The notes: a model not told the origin generated them from the letters alone. 58,048 bases of DNA from Lactiplantibacillus songbeiensis (GCF_005405125.1 NZ_BJDL01000029.1:1-58048); one strand, 5' to 3'; counted from the stretch's first letter, positions 42,448 to 50,980 are shown. Program-made: numbers and translations.

Positions 42448-43269
42448 TTAACGATGTTGATTCAAATAAGTCTCAACATCGCGACCTAAGTGATTCATGC
42501 CGCGGTATTGTTGATACTGGTTTCCACTTTGTGCCAAGACAACAATGCTATAGACACCTTGCTTCGTTTTAAAGAGAGCCGCATCGTTTTGAACACCTTT
42601 ATCTGGATACTCGCCCGTTTTATTGTAGACAGTCGCCTGCTTGACCAGCGCCGGCAACTTACTGTGGTTACGACAGCCTTTTAGCAACGTCAGCATTTTC
42701 CGGTCGTAGGTCCGGCCTAACAGTCGGTGCTGATAAACGCGGGTCAAGAAACGGGTTAAGTCTGATACCGACGTATAGTTATCATGCCCGTGCCGTAACG
42801 CTTGCGTATCTAACAAATGTCGTACTAACGTGGTTTGCTTAAAATGAAACGCCTTAATCGTCTGATTAACTGCTTTTAGGCCACCAGCCCGCTTGATTAA
42901 ACGATTGGCCGCCGCGTTATCAGAGTTATGAATCATTAATTGTAAATCTCGCTGATTTTGAGCCGTCAATCTAAACCGCTGTTGCTGCACCCGGCGATAA
43001 ATCGCCAGCATAATATAAACCTTAATCGTGCTAGCCGCGCGTTGCCGCCCAACCTTGCCATTACCAGTCTGTACACTGACTGGCCGTTGACCCAGGCGCG
43101 TCACTTTGACCGACCAGCGACCACCCATGGGCTTTAGGTCCCGTTTGGCTATTTTTTTAATCGCCGTTTGCTCCTGCTTTAAGCTCGTCGCTTGGGCGTT
43201 AGTCGTCCATAACCCAAGACCGACAACTGCAAGTAGCATGACTAAAACGAATTGACTGAACTTTTTCAA
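42448..43269 (-). CDS. Secreted serine hydrolase of the class A beta-lactamase fold
   Basis: 273 aa with an N-terminal signal peptide (VLVMLLAVVGLGLWTTNAQA). All three penicillin-recognising motifs are present: S80-T-I-K83 (SxxK), S116-D-N118 (SDN) and K217-T-G219 (KTG). The omega-loop glutamate of true class A beta-lactamases is not evident, so it is more likely a cell-wall serine hydrolase or D,D-peptidase-like protein than a resistance enzyme. It is very rich in Arg/Lys/Gln/His, as are its neighbours. It begins 15 bases downstream of the next secreted-protein gene, so the two are probably co-transcribed. Confidence 0.88.
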   Translation of the reverse strand: MKKFSQFVLVMLLAVVGLGLWTTNAQATSLKQEQTAIKKIAKRDLKPMGGRWSVKVTRLGQRPVSVQTGNGKVGRQRAASTIKVYIMLAIYRRVQQQRFRLTAQNQRDLQLMIHNSDNAAANRLIKRAGGLKAVNQTIKAFHFKQTTLVRHLLDTQALRHGHDNYTSVSDLTRFLTRVYQHRLLGRTYDRKMLTLLKGCRNHSKLPALVKQATVYNKTGEYPDKGVQNDAALFKTKQGVYSIVVLAQSGNQYQQYRGMNHLGRDVETYLNQHR

Positions 43270-43284
43270 GCGAAGACCTCCATT

Positions 43285-43758
43285 TTAGTAGTAATACCCA
43301 CGCTTAGGCTGAAACTTAGTCCATACGAGGTTTGGCCCCATTTGTGCCGTTTCAATTAAGACTTTATGTGATTTGTGCTTAATCGTACGCTGACTCGCAC
43401 GTATGTCCGGCGCATCCGTAAACTGACCCAACACAATTCGATAGGCACGCACAGACCGATTATTTTTAAGGGACATCGTCGATTTATATGCCCGCAGCTT
43501 CTTACCGGTCAGCTTAGTCACAAGATGCCATTGATGACTTTTCTTCATATACTTTCGAACGGAACGGGGTTTGATCACTAACCGGTAATGATGCCCATCG
43601 CCACTTAAAGTCGCATTGTTATAAAAATACCAAGTACCGCGCAACGATTTTGGCATCGTCCGTGTATAGTCACTCGCTTGCGAGTTAACTGGTGCCACCA
43701 TCAATCCTATGCCAGCCGTAACGGTTGCCAGTCCTAATATCCAACCAAACTTTTGCAT
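43285..43758 (-). CDS. Secreted basic protein of unknown function
   Basis: 157 aa with a signal peptide (ILGLATVTAGIGLMVAPVNS|QAS). The mature part is strongly basic and opens with TMPKSLRGTWYFYNN, a start seen in many secreted lactobacillar proteins of unknown role. It ends RGYYY. GGAGGT precedes the ATG. It is sandwiched between a membrane-anchored duplicated protein and the serine hydrolase in one apparent operon. Confidence 0.78.
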   Translation of the reverse strand: MQKFGWILGLATVTAGIGLMVAPVNSQASDYTRTMPKSLRGTWYFYNNATLSGDGHHYRLVIKPRSVRKYMKKSHQWHLVTKLTGKKLRAYKSTMSLKNNRSVRAYRIVLGQFTDAPDIRASQRTIKHKSHKVLIETAQMGPNLVWTKFQPKRGYYY

Positions 43759-43776
43759 GCTTCAGACCTCCAAGTC

Positions 43777-44691
43777 TTAATTAATCTGATAGTCCCCTTT
43801 AATATGTTGGAAACTTGTCTCTACACTGTATTCGCCATCGTCCATATCGACTAACCGCAACGTATACGTCTGCCCAGGCGCGGCGGTGATACTCATCATT
43901 TTAAGTTTCGTTGAATAACCGTCATTCGTACGATAATCGACTCGGGCTTCTTCAATTGTTCCCCGCTCGTTCGACCACAACCGCCAATGCCAACCATCGT
44001 CAGTTTTAAAGAATTTTGAATAAGTGACTTCATTGTTGTTACGAGTACTACTTTCTTCCGTAGCCGTATCGGTGAATTGATCTAACGTTTTGGTCTTTCG
44101 ATCAGTATCATTATCACCATAATGATACTGCCCTTTTAAATGCTGAAAACTGGTTTCAATACTATATAAATAGTCTTCAGCCCCGACAAACTTTAAGGTA
44201 TAGTGCTGCCCATTTTGTGTCACACTCGACATATTTAAATACCACTCCATCCCATCAGTCTTACCTTGATCGGACAAGATGCGCCCCTTTTCAATTGTTC
44301 CACGTTTATTAGAGGTCAACTCCCAATACCAACGACCACCTGTCTGATAAAACTCTGAATAGGTGATTTCATGATTATTCATTGTGCTATCATCTTCCAT
44401 TGCTTTGACGTTACTGACGCCATTCAAGATGGTCACTAATTCATGATTAAGTGGTTTAACATCCTTAGTCTCACGCGTCGTACTCGTTACTGCGGTACTA
44501 CTACTAGCAACCGAGCTAGTTGTCGATACTGACGACGCCCTACTACTGCTAACAGCGGCATGACTCGATGCCGTCGTAGGTTGCGTCTGGTTATCACTCG
44601 ACGCCCCCATCCAAAATAAGCCTACTAAGAAGATCATCGCACAAAGTCCCATTCCCAGTAGTACCCACAAGATCCATAATCCTTTTTTCAT
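43777..44691 (-). CDS. Membrane-anchored protein with a tandem-duplicated extracellular domain
   Basis: 304 aa: one N-terminal helix (GLWILWVLLGMGLCAMIFLV), a ~45-residue Ser/Thr/Ala linker (residues 35-80), then two homologous ~95-residue repeats. Each repeat reads E.TYS.F..T...W.W.L.SN.RGTIE..R, then YTL..V...D..YS.ETSFQH.KG.Y; the first spans about 100-190 and the second about 205-304. The duplication is visible by eye, and the domain is unknown to me. ATG at 44691 follows GGAGGAG; an upstream in-frame ATG overlaps that site. It is the first gene of the three-gene secreted operon. Confidence 0.82.
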   Translation of the reverse strand: MKKGLWILWVLLGMGLCAMIFLVGLFWMGASSDNQTQPTTASSHAAVSSSRASSVSTTSSVASSSTAVTSTTRETKDVKPLNHELVTILNGVSNVKAMEDDSTMNNHEITYSEFYQTGGRWYWELTSNKRGTIEKGRILSDQGKTDGMEWYLNMSSVTQNGQHYTLKFVGAEDYLYSIETSFQHLKGQYHYGDNDTDRKTKTLDQFTDTATEESSTRNNNEVTYSKFFKTDDGWHWRLWSNERGTIEEARVDYRTNDGYSTKLKMMSITAAPGQTYTLRLVDMDDGEYSVETSFQHIKGDYQIN

Positions 44692-44842
44692 AAGCTCCTC
44701 CAAAATTAGCTGGTTTTAATGTCGTGATAATTATAGCAAATATCACCATATGGGAACGCCATTATTAAAGAAAACGGTCTAACCAACGTTAAATCTGCTA
44801 AAATATCCATAAGGGGACCTTAAAAGGAGGAGTTTGTTACAT

Positions 44843-45535
44843 ATGGAAAAATTGACCACATTACTCGCATTAGGTGCTATCACTGGGGGCTTAGCCTGGG
44901 CACAACCATCTAAAGCCGACACGACCTCAGCCAGGACCACAACTGCCAAAACGACCAAAAAGGTAACGAAAAAGAAAAAAGCCAAGCATCATTACTTATT
45001 AGTGATGGGCCACGGGGCTGGTGACCCCGGCGCCCGCGGTCAAGGCACAACTGAAGCTACTTTTATGCGGCAAAAGTTAATGCCCAAGTTAGCGAAATAC
45101 GCGAAAAAGATTAAAAAGAGCAACGTGACAATCTACAATCCTAGCCACAACATTGTCCGTGATACATTAGTCTTCCATAAGGGTTCCTACAAGATCAAGA
45201 AACATACAACCGTCATTATGTTCCATCTTGACGCCACCACGAGTGCGTATGCACACGGGGGCCATGTGATTATCCACAAAAGCAAACCGACTAAACGTGA
45301 CGTTAAGCTCCGGAAAGTCATTAAACAATATGTCGGTTTGAACCCCGCCAACAACGGCTACAGCTTCCGCACCAACTTGCGGAATTGCAACGTTTTACGT
45401 AAACGCGGCATCGACTACAGCTTGATTGAAACGGGCTTCATTACTAATAAGTCCGACTTCAAGCACATCAACAAACACTTAGATCAGATTGCCAAGGGTT
45501 ACGTTGAAGCGATTGCGAACGAAAAAATCAAATAA
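44843..45535 (+). CDS. Secreted N-acetylmuramoyl-L-alanine amidase (Amidase_3 type)
   Basis: 230 aa with a signal peptide (LTTLLALGAITGGLAWAQP|SKA), a Thr/Lys linker and then an Amidase_3-like zinc hydrolase domain. GHGAGDPGARGQGTTEA gives the first histidine and glutamate, FHLDATTSA the second histidine region, and IETGFITNKSDF the catalytic glutamate. It would cut the muramyl-alanine bond of peptidoglycan. The mature protein is strongly basic, fitting wall binding. AAAGGAGG precedes the ATG at 44843. It is divergent from the secreted operon on the other strand. Confidence 0.88.
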   Translation: MEKLTTLLALGAITGGLAWAQPSKADTTSARTTTAKTTKKVTKKKKAKHHYLLVMGHGAGDPGARGQGTTEATFMRQKLMPKLAKYAKKIKKSNVTIYNPSHNIVRDTLVFHKGSYKIKKHTTVIMFHLDATTSAYAHGGHVIIHKSKPTKRDVKLRKVIKQYVGLNPANNGYSFRTNLRNCNVLRKRGIDYSLIETGFITNKSDFKHINKHLDQIAKGYVEAIANEKIK

Positions 45536-45542
45536 GGCAACT

Positions 45543-45577
45543 AACAAGGACTGAAACCACAACGTTTCGGTCCTTTT
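45543..45577 (+). terminator. Intrinsic terminator
   Basis: AAGGACTGAAAC / GTTTCGGTCCTTTT. Confidence 0.82.
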
Positions 45578-45673
45578 AATTATCCCGCCACAATACTATC
45601 CCAAAAACGATTGCCATCTCGCCCTGTGTTAAACTAAGCTTAGTCATTACTAAACGAAAGAAGTGGCATCAAC

Positions 45674-46420
45674 ATGTTAATGTCAATCAGTCTAATCATT
45701 ATCGGCTTTTTAGTCGGGCTATTAGTAATCTCCACTGGCGGCGGTGGCGCGGCGATTTACTTGGGACTACTCACCAGCGTCTTCGGCCTTGCCCCAGCCG
45801 TCGCCGCTTCAACGTCCCTCGTCACGGCGTTCCCATCACTGTTAGTTGGCGCCTATGGGCATTATCGAACCGGCCAGATTCACTTTAAGGTCGGTAATCA
45901 AATGCTGATGACCGCCATCCCAGCGACGATTGTCGGGGCATTAGTCGCGCCTTACATTTCTTCAGTTGCATACACTTGGATTGTCGCCATCATTCTAACT
46001 GGCCTAGGTATTCAGATTCTAATCAAACGCTTTTTCAGTCATGGGGATCATCCGGTCCAACACCAAGGCAGCCAAGCCGCTATTTATGGGCTAATCAGTG
46101 GGATTATGGTTGGTGTGGCCGGCTTAAGTGGCGGTGGTCCGATTATCGCGGGGTTACTTGTCTTAGGACTCGATATGCTACCAGCCGCGGCGACCTCCTC
46201 ATACGTACTAGTTGGGACGTCATTGGTTGGCCTACTCTTTCACCTATCGGCCAACAACATTAATTGGTCAGTCGGTCTCAGTCTGATGGTCGGTGCGGTC
46301 GTTGGTGCTTTTTGTGCCCCGCGCCTACTAGCTAAAGTCGATGCCGCCAAGCTTAATGCGTATGTGAAACCGTTTATGGGCGTGTTGTTAATCATTATGG
46401 GATTACGGATGCTAGTTTAA
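45674..46420 (+). CDS. TauE/SafE (TSUP) family anion transporter
   Basis: 248-aa membrane protein with about eight helices, arranged as two homologous halves typical of TSUP. Each half has a glycine-rich motif: VISTGGGGAAIYLGLLTSVFG near the N-terminus and VAGLSGGGPIIAGLLVLGLD in the middle. The family moves sulfite, sulfoacetate and other organosulfur or small anions; no sulfur gene is adjacent, so substrate and direction are open. It starts at ATG 45674 or 45680; binding site AAAGAAG is modest. Confidence 0.87.
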   Translation: MLMSISLIIIGFLVGLLVISTGGGGAAIYLGLLTSVFGLAPAVAASTSLVTAFPSLLVGAYGHYRTGQIHFKVGNQMLMTAIPATIVGALVAPYISSVAYTWIVAIILTGLGIQILIKRFFSHGDHPVQHQGSQAAIYGLISGIMVGVAGLSGGGPIIAGLLVLGLDMLPAAATSSYVLVGTSLVGLLFHLSANNINWSVGLSLMVGAVVGAFCAPRLLAKVDAAKLNAYVKPFMGVLLIIMGLRMLV

Positions 46421-46425
46421 GCCAC

Positions 46426-46468
46426 ACTAAAAGTCCGGTTATCGCGCTAACGATAATCGGACTTTTTA
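46426..46468 (+). terminator. Intrinsic terminator
   Basis: AAAAGTCCGGTTATCG / CGATAATCGGACTTTTT. Confidence 0.88.
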
Positions 46469-46475
46469 TGACCCA

Positions 46476-46691
46476 TACATTTGGTACTAGTTGAATTTAA
46501 CCCCCAAATTTAGCCGAGAGGTTGGTTTCTAAAATACTCAGCCGTGTCATTGGCCTTAGTGCGAGTGATCTGCCCGGACTTAGGCCAACGACAATTTCAA
46601 AGACCGAATTTTGGCTTCAAAATAGCCCATGGCGTTCCAGCGTTTTAGAAACCAACCAGTAGGCGGCAACTTTACCCAGCACCAAGCGTTG
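46476..46691 (-). repeat. Compound intergenic repeat (A half only, with both outer ends)
   Basis: It begins ACATTTGGTACTAGTTGAAT and ends CAGCACCAAGCG, with only half A between them. Arms GGTTGGTTTCTAAAATACT / CAGCGTTTTAGAAACCAACC are kept, plus an extra nested stem TTGGCCTTAGTGCGAG / CCGGACTTAGGCCAA. It shows that A can stand alone between element ends. Confidence 0.82.
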
Positions 46692-46699
46692 ACCCATGA

Positions 46700-47041
46700 T
46701 CAAACTCGTTCTTCCGCATGGGCCGCAACTTGCTGGAAGATACTGATGATATGCTTATCTGCCAGTTGGTAGTGGACGTTGCGCCCATTACGCGTCCCGA
46801 CCACCAACTTTAAATTCCGTAGCACGGATAGTTGGTGCGAAATATTCGATTGCGTTAAATTCAAGCCGGATGCGAGTTCCCCCACACTTAGCTTCGAAAC
46901 GCCTAAAGCATACAGAATACGGGCGCGTGTGGGATCACCCAAGGCTTTAAAGATGGCGGTAATTTGACTCAGCTCCGCGTCTTGCGGGATTAACTGACTG
47001 AGCTTAGTGACGATGGCTTGATGTTCATTTTCTGGATTCAT
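46700..47041 (-). CDS. ArsR/SmtB-family zinc-type metalloregulator
   Basis: 113 aa. The winged helix is LSVGELASGLNLTQSNISHQ then LSVLRNLKLV. The C-terminal helix DKHIISIFQQVAAHAEE carries Asp, His, His and Glu with the spacing of the alpha-5 zinc site of SmtB/CzrA (DxH...H..E/H), indicating a Zn/Co/Ni sensor. There is no alpha-3 cysteine box, so it does not look like an As/Cd sensor. It is divergent from the CDF exporter and should repress it through the site at 47093-47108. ATG at 47041 follows GGAGC; an open frame continues to 47104 over the operator. Confidence 0.9.
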   Translation of the reverse strand: MNPENEHQAIVTKLSQLIPQDAELSQITAIFKALGDPTRARILYALGVSKLSVGELASGLNLTQSNISHQLSVLRNLKLVVGTRNGRNVHYQLADKHIISIFQQVAAHAEERV

Positions 47042-47092
47042 AGTTGCTCCATTTTCCGATTGTTTCCACAAATTAAAGGTGTTACAATACAC

Positions 47093-47108
47093 ATGAACAG
47101 TCATTCAT
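47093..47108. promoter_or_regulatory. ArsR-type operator between the metalloregulator and czcD
   Basis: The inverted repeat ATGAACAGTCATTCAT has half-sites TGAA-N6-TTCA, the core of SmtB/CzrA 12-2-12 operators. A further TCATTCAT half-site is at about 47116. Confidence 0.75.
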
Positions 47109-47178
47109 ATGTCTGGTCATTCATAAATTAATTATAACCATTCAACGGTCAAATTCAACTTAGAAGGGTGCGATTCGA

Positions 47179-48066
47179 ATGGCGCATGATCATCAAATCA
47201 AACAACAGACCACGGCTTTTAAAGTTGGGGTCATCTTAAATTCAGTCTTTATCGTCTTAGAAGCCGGCTACGGGTTGTCGAGTCACTCACTGGCCTTAGT
47301 CGCCGATGCCGGTCACAATCTCAGTGACGTTCTCGGCCTCCTAATCTCTTGGTTAGCACTATGGCTCGGACAAAAAAGTGCCAATGCGAAGTACACGTAT
47401 GGGTATAAAAGCTCCTCGATTCTCGCGGCGCTTTTCAATGCCGTCTTCCTACTAGTTGCCATTGGTGGGATTTCGGTCGAAGCCATTCAACGACTCGACC
47501 ATCCGGCCCCCGTTGCCGAATGGGATGTCATTATCGTGGCTGCCATCGGGATTTTAGTGAACGGCTTCACGGCCCTCTTATTCATGAAAGGGCAAAAACA
47601 TGATTTAAATATTAAAGGCGCCTTTCTCCACATGGCTGCCGATGCCGGGGTATCACTAGGCGTGGTCTTAGCCGGTTTCGTTATCTTAATGACCGGCTGG
47701 TACTGGCTAGACCCTGTGATTTCCTTACTGATTGCGGTGGTCATCTTAATCGGAACTTGGGGCTTACTCCGCGATGCCATGAATTACTCGTTGGAAGCCG
47801 TGCCTGACAATATCGATCAACAGGCGATTCGCGATTACTTACTATCACGGCCAACGGTTAATCAAGTCCATGACCTGCATATCTGGGGCATGAGTACGAC
47901 CGAAACCGCGATGACTGTCCATCTTTGTCGTTCAACTTTAAACGATAATAACGTCTTTCTGGAAAAGCTCAATAAGGGTTTGAGCGAACAGTTCCCGGTG
48001 ACCCATATTACGGTACAAGTAGAACTTGGCAAGGTCGATTATGAAACGACAGATACTTCGATTTAA
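47179..48066 (+). CDS. czcD: Cation diffusion facilitator (zinc efflux, CzcD-like)
   Basis: 295-aa CDF exporter with six membrane helices. Helix 2 and helix 5 metal-site residues are intact: VADAGHNLSD (HxxxD) and HMAADAGVS (HxxxD). The C-terminal cytoplasmic dimerisation domain contains VHDLHIWGMSTTETAMTVHL, the regulatory zinc region of CzcD/ZitB members. Expected to exchange Zn2+ (or Co2+/Cd2+) for protons. The divergent ArsR-type sensor and shared operator give a complete zinc-responsive efflux unit. AGAAGGGTG is just upstream of the ATG. Confidence 0.92.
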   Translation: MAHDHQIKQQTTAFKVGVILNSVFIVLEAGYGLSSHSLALVADAGHNLSDVLGLLISWLALWLGQKSANAKYTYGYKSSSILAALFNAVFLLVAIGGISVEAIQRLDHPAPVAEWDVIIVAAIGILVNGFTALLFMKGQKHDLNIKGAFLHMAADAGVSLGVVLAGFVILMTGWYWLDPVISLLIAVVILIGTWGLLRDAMNYSLEAVPDNIDQQAIRDYLLSRPTVNQVHDLHIWGMSTTETAMTVHLCRSTLNDNNVFLEKLNKGLSEQFPVTHITVQVELGKVDYETTDTSI

Positions 48067-48074
48067 AACTAAAA

Positions 48075-48372
48075 ATGGTTTGGGACAAAAGTCCTAGAAC
48101 CTAAATAAGTAAGTGATGTCAATTTCCGGTTTGTGGCGATTGACACCACTTTTCTTTTTAGATTGAGTTTTAAAGTGGTTTGATTACTGGTATAATTCAT
48201 TTGCATGGAGCTAACGATCTCTTTTCTTTTTTGGTTTCAGCGCCTTAAGAATATCAGGGATCGTCATCTCTGTGTATACATAAGTTTAAAAAAGGTAGTT
48301 CTGAGAAATCAAATGATTTCTCAGAACTACCTTTTTTAATGCAAGCCGGGAGCTTTTGTCCCAAACTCATCT
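48075..48372. repeat. ~298-bp element bounded by inverted GTTTGGGACAAAAG repeats
   Basis: GGTTTGGGACAAAAGTCC at the left is mirrored by GGGAGCTTTTGTCCCAAAC at the right. The interior has no credible gene. It contains a -10-like TATAAT at 48191 and, near its right end, a perfect bidirectional hairpin GGTAGTTCTGAGAAATCA / TGATTTCTCAGAACTACC within A/T runs (48283-48338). It could be a mobile mini-element or a terminator cassette. Confidence 0.7.
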
Positions 48373-48390
48373 TTTTTAGACTCATTAAAG

Positions 48391-48627
48391 TTAGTCCGTA
48401 CCAAGCTTAGCAATTTCGGCATCAAAATCAATCTTATCAAACTCACCGTTTAACCAGGGATTGTTTTCAATGGGTTGATATTTTATGAGTCCTGCTGGCT
48501 TAGCAACTAATAAATACTTCGTTTTTGCGGAAATTTCTGTTTCCTGTGAAACCGTTAACCCAATTGACTGACCGACTTTGCGCATCTCATACCCGCCAAT
48601 GACAGGCATTTTACTGCTAACTAACAT
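48391..48627 (-). CDS. Orphan MazE/PemI-like antitoxin
   Basis: 78 aa. The N-terminal part (MRKVGQSIGLTVSQETEISA from about residue 15) is an AbrB/MazE-type hairpin. The C-terminal part (YQPIENNPWLNGEFDKIDFD) is acidic with a tryptophan, like the tail of the antitoxin at 40000-40215. No toxin gene is adjacent on either side, only the inverted-repeat element at 48075-48372 where a downstream toxin would be expected. The start at 48627 is chosen because GGAGG lies 11 bases upstream; spacing is long. Confidence 0.7.
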   Translation of the reverse strand: MLVSSKMPVIGGYEMRKVGQSIGLTVSQETEISAKTKYLLVAKPAGLIKYQPIENNPWLNGEFDKIDFDAEIAKLGTD

Positions 48628-48695
48628 ATTTATAGTCGCCTCCACTTGCCATACAACGACACTCAATTTAATGCTAACTCTGGATCAACCAGCCC

Positions 48696-49223
48696 TCAAT
48701 TAACTTGAATAATCCCAGCCGCTAACAAGAACATATGCGTCACCACTGGCCCGACAAAAGTAAAGCCATGGCGATGCAAGTCTTTCGCCACCCGCGCCCC
48801 AAATGTCGAACGCGTCGGTAATTCATCGTCTGGTGCTGGCATGATTAACGGGGTTGCATCGACAAACGCCCATAAATAGTGACTGAAACTGCCATATTCG
48901 GCTTGTAGCTTTACAATCGCTCGCGCATCGGTCATGATTGCACGTAACTTCCGACCATTATGCATCACACCGGGTGCTTGCATGAGCCGTTCAAAGTCTG
49001 GTTCATCAAAACCAGCTACTTGCTCAACTCGCAATCCAGCCATGTGTTGACGTAGGAGCGGTAATTGACTCGCCGCGACCTGCCAACTGAGCCCGGTTTG
49101 CAAGATACCGACGATCAACAGTTCAAATAAGACATGATCATCGTGCGTTGGGGTGCCGAAATACGCACTGTAATCCGCAACTCCATCGGTCGTAATCTCA
49201 TTAAAATCATCGCTTGCAATCAT
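48696..49223 (-). CDS. tag: DNA-3-methyladenine glycosylase I
   Basis: 175-aa alkylation-repair glycosylase of the Tag family. FELLIVGILQTGLSWQVAAS corresponds to the FE.L.LE.FQ.GLSW signature, and GFTFVGPVVTHMFLLAAGII to the C-terminal G..FVGP....F..A.G motif. The zinc-snap cysteines and histidines of E. coli Tag are not evident, so this is a diverged member. Its start overlaps the folP stop by three or four bases, so it is the last gene of the folate operon transcript. Confidence 0.88.
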   Translation of the reverse strand: MIASDDFNEITTDGVADYSAYFGTPTHDDHVLFELLIVGILQTGLSWQVAASQLPLLRQHMAGLRVEQVAGFDEPDFERLMQAPGVMHNGRKLRAIMTDARAIVKLQAEYGSFSHYLWAFVDATPLIMPAPDDELPTRSTFGARVAKDLHRHGFTFVGPVVTHMFLLAAGIIQVN

Positions 49224-50368
49224 TCAGCACTCGCCAACCAATACCCATTTTCAATCCGATTCAGCAACGTCACCAGCTGTTTGGTTTCGGCAACGTCGTG
49301 TACCCGCAAGATTCGGCCACCTTTTAACATCATCGTGGCTTCCGTTACTAAAGTCATTGGCAAGCGGTCTTCTTTTTTCAGACCCAATAAGAGTCCCAAG
49401 TAACCTTTGCGTGAGATAGCAACCATCATCGGCCGTTTTAAATAGTTGAATTCATCAATATTACGCATCATCACATAGTCTTGTTCACCATGAGCAACTT
49501 TGGAATAACCAATACCTTGATCTAAGGCGATTCGTTCTAGATCAATCCCCGCCGCGGTCAATTCAGCTAGATTCTGCTCGAAAAACTGCCGCATACTACT
49601 CGTTAAGTCTGCATACTCTTGGTCGCGACTACTATGCATCGTCAATAGCCCCACCCGGCTATCTGCCATTAATTGTAGCTTACGCGGATCATCCGTGAAG
49701 GCATTCACGTCATTAATAATGCTGACGCCTTCCGTTAAGACCGCCTGCATCACGGGATACTTGTACGTATCGATAGCCAAGACGGCTGCTGGAAATTGCG
49801 CTTTGATGGCGCGAATATATGGCAAGGTTCGGTCTAATTCTTCGGCTGGCGTGACTTCTTTAAAGCCAGGCCGCGTCGTCTGACCATTGACTTCGATGAC
49901 ATCGGCACCCGCTTGGAGCATCTCATCGACGTGGGCCAAGACATCAGCCATCGTTTCGTAGCGGCCACCATCGTAAAAGGAATCGGGCGTAATATTCATA
50001 ATGCCATAGATTAAGGGCTTTGTCGTTAAGTTGAAACGATGATCACCCGCTTGCCAGTAGATGTCATATTGCTTCATGATTTGCGTCAATTGAATCTGTA
50101 CGGTCGCCTGTTGTTGAAAGACTTGGGACCAGTGCCGTGTTAATTGACGGGCCGCTGGTTGGCTGAGCAGCATCGTCAAAGCCGCGGGACTCGCCTGCAC
50201 GACGCCATCTAATTGGTGTGCCAACTGGGTTAACTTGACTTGTTGTTCCCGGTCATACTGCGTAAAACGGAGCACGAGCTGTTGTTCCCGGTTGATTTGG
50301 GTACTCAGCGCCTGACTAGCAAAGTCGCGCGCTTCAGCAAATGTACTGGTAATATCTTGAACTAACAT
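49220..50368 (-). CDS. folP: Dihydropteroate synthase with N-terminal extension
   Basis: 382 aa. The C-terminal ~265 residues form the DHPS barrel, joining pterin pyrophosphate with p-aminobenzoate: IYGIMNITPDSFYDGGRYE, LAIDTYKYPVMQAVL, IINDVNAF, DQGIGYSKV and ISRKGYLG. The usual GGESTRPG loop reads NGQTTRPG, so the double-glycine/Glu part is changed while TRPG is kept. A ~115-residue N-terminal extension rich in Gln and Leu has no obvious motif and is absent from ordinary FolP. ATG at 50368 is used with TAGGTGG upstream. It is encoded in the fol operon just after the HAM1-like gene. Confidence 0.92.
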   Translation of the reverse strand: MLVQDITSTFAEARDFASQALSTQINREQQLVLRFTQYDREQQVKLTQLAHQLDGVVQASPAALTMLLSQPAARQLTRHWSQVFQQQATVQIQLTQIMKQYDIYWQAGDHRFNLTTKPLIYGIMNITPDSFYDGGRYETMADVLAHVDEMLQAGADVIEVNGQTTRPGFKEVTPAEELDRTLPYIRAIKAQFPAAVLAIDTYKYPVMQAVLTEGVSIINDVNAFTDDPRKLQLMADSRVGLLTMHSSRDQEYADLTSSMRQFFEQNLAELTAAGIDLERIALDQGIGYSKVAHGEQDYVMMRNIDEFNYLKRPMMVAISRKGYLGLLLGLKKEDRLPMTLVTEATMMLKGGRILRVHDVAETKQLVTLLNRIENGYWLASAE

Positions 50369-50392
50369 CGATGCCACCTAACCTTTCCTTGT

Positions 50393-50980
50393 TCACAATT
50401 GTTGTTTCAGTTGTTGAGCGGCTTGACCGCGATGACTCAGTGGAATCCGCCATTGATCTGGCAATTCGGCTAAAGTCCGACCAAAGTGCGGTAACCAAAA
50501 TAACCGATCAAAGCCACCCGAATACCGACCGATTTGGACCGGTAATAAATAGCCAGTCACCGTTGCTTGGGCAACCACGACACGTCCATCCGGCCAAGCC
50601 GCTGCCAAGGTTGCGCGCATCGTGGCACGGCGTTGCGCTAACGGTAATGCATTTAACGTGGTAATTAGCTCACGGTTACGCTCAAAGCCACTCGTTTGCA
50701 CACCCAAGTCCCGCGCCGTCGTCACCCCGAATATATCCGGGCGTGCTGGCAACTCTAAGCCACTATCATCCGCAATAACTGGCTGTTGCAAGGCCTGCGC
50801 CGCAAATCTAGCTTTACCGACAGCATTGTCGACATAACTGGTCGTCGTTTCAACCGGAAAGGCTAAGCGCGGATAGCGGGTCAAATATTGGGACGCCGAG
50901 ACACCATAATAGGCTAAGCAACGCCGTAAATCATCACTTTTTCCTCGATTATTGGAGGCAATCAGCCAATCAATGCCCAT
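50393..50980 (-). CDS. HAM1-like nucleoside triphosphate pyrophosphatase in the folate operon
   Basis: 195 aa. The Ham1/RdgB fold is recognisable from IASNNRGKSDDLRRCL (substrate loop), VDNAVGKARFAAQ and VIADDSGLEL (catalytic Asp pair), plus GGFDRLFWLPHFGRTLAELP (GYDPIF...G.T.AE-like). The family normally cleaves XTP/dITP to the monophosphate. No Nudix-type FolQ is present in this operon, so it may supply the missing dihydroneopterin-triphosphate pyrophosphatase; that is inference from position. It overlaps folC by 11 bases. Confidence 0.86.
   Translation of the reverse strand: MGIDWLIASNNRGKSDDLRRCLAYYGVSASQYLTRYPRLAFPVETTTSYVDNAVGKARFAAQALQQPVIADDSGLELPARPDIFGVTTARDLGVQTSGFERNRELITTLNALPLAQRRATMRATLAAAWPDGRVVVAQATVTGYLLPVQIGRYSGGFDRLFWLPHFGRTLAELPDQWRIPLSHRGQAAQQLKQQL

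Noticed and set aside
42448-43269. Beta-lactamase resistance gene
   Set aside because: SxxK, SDN and KTG are present, but the omega-loop glutamate is not evident and the context is cell-wall proteins; called a serine hydrolase instead.
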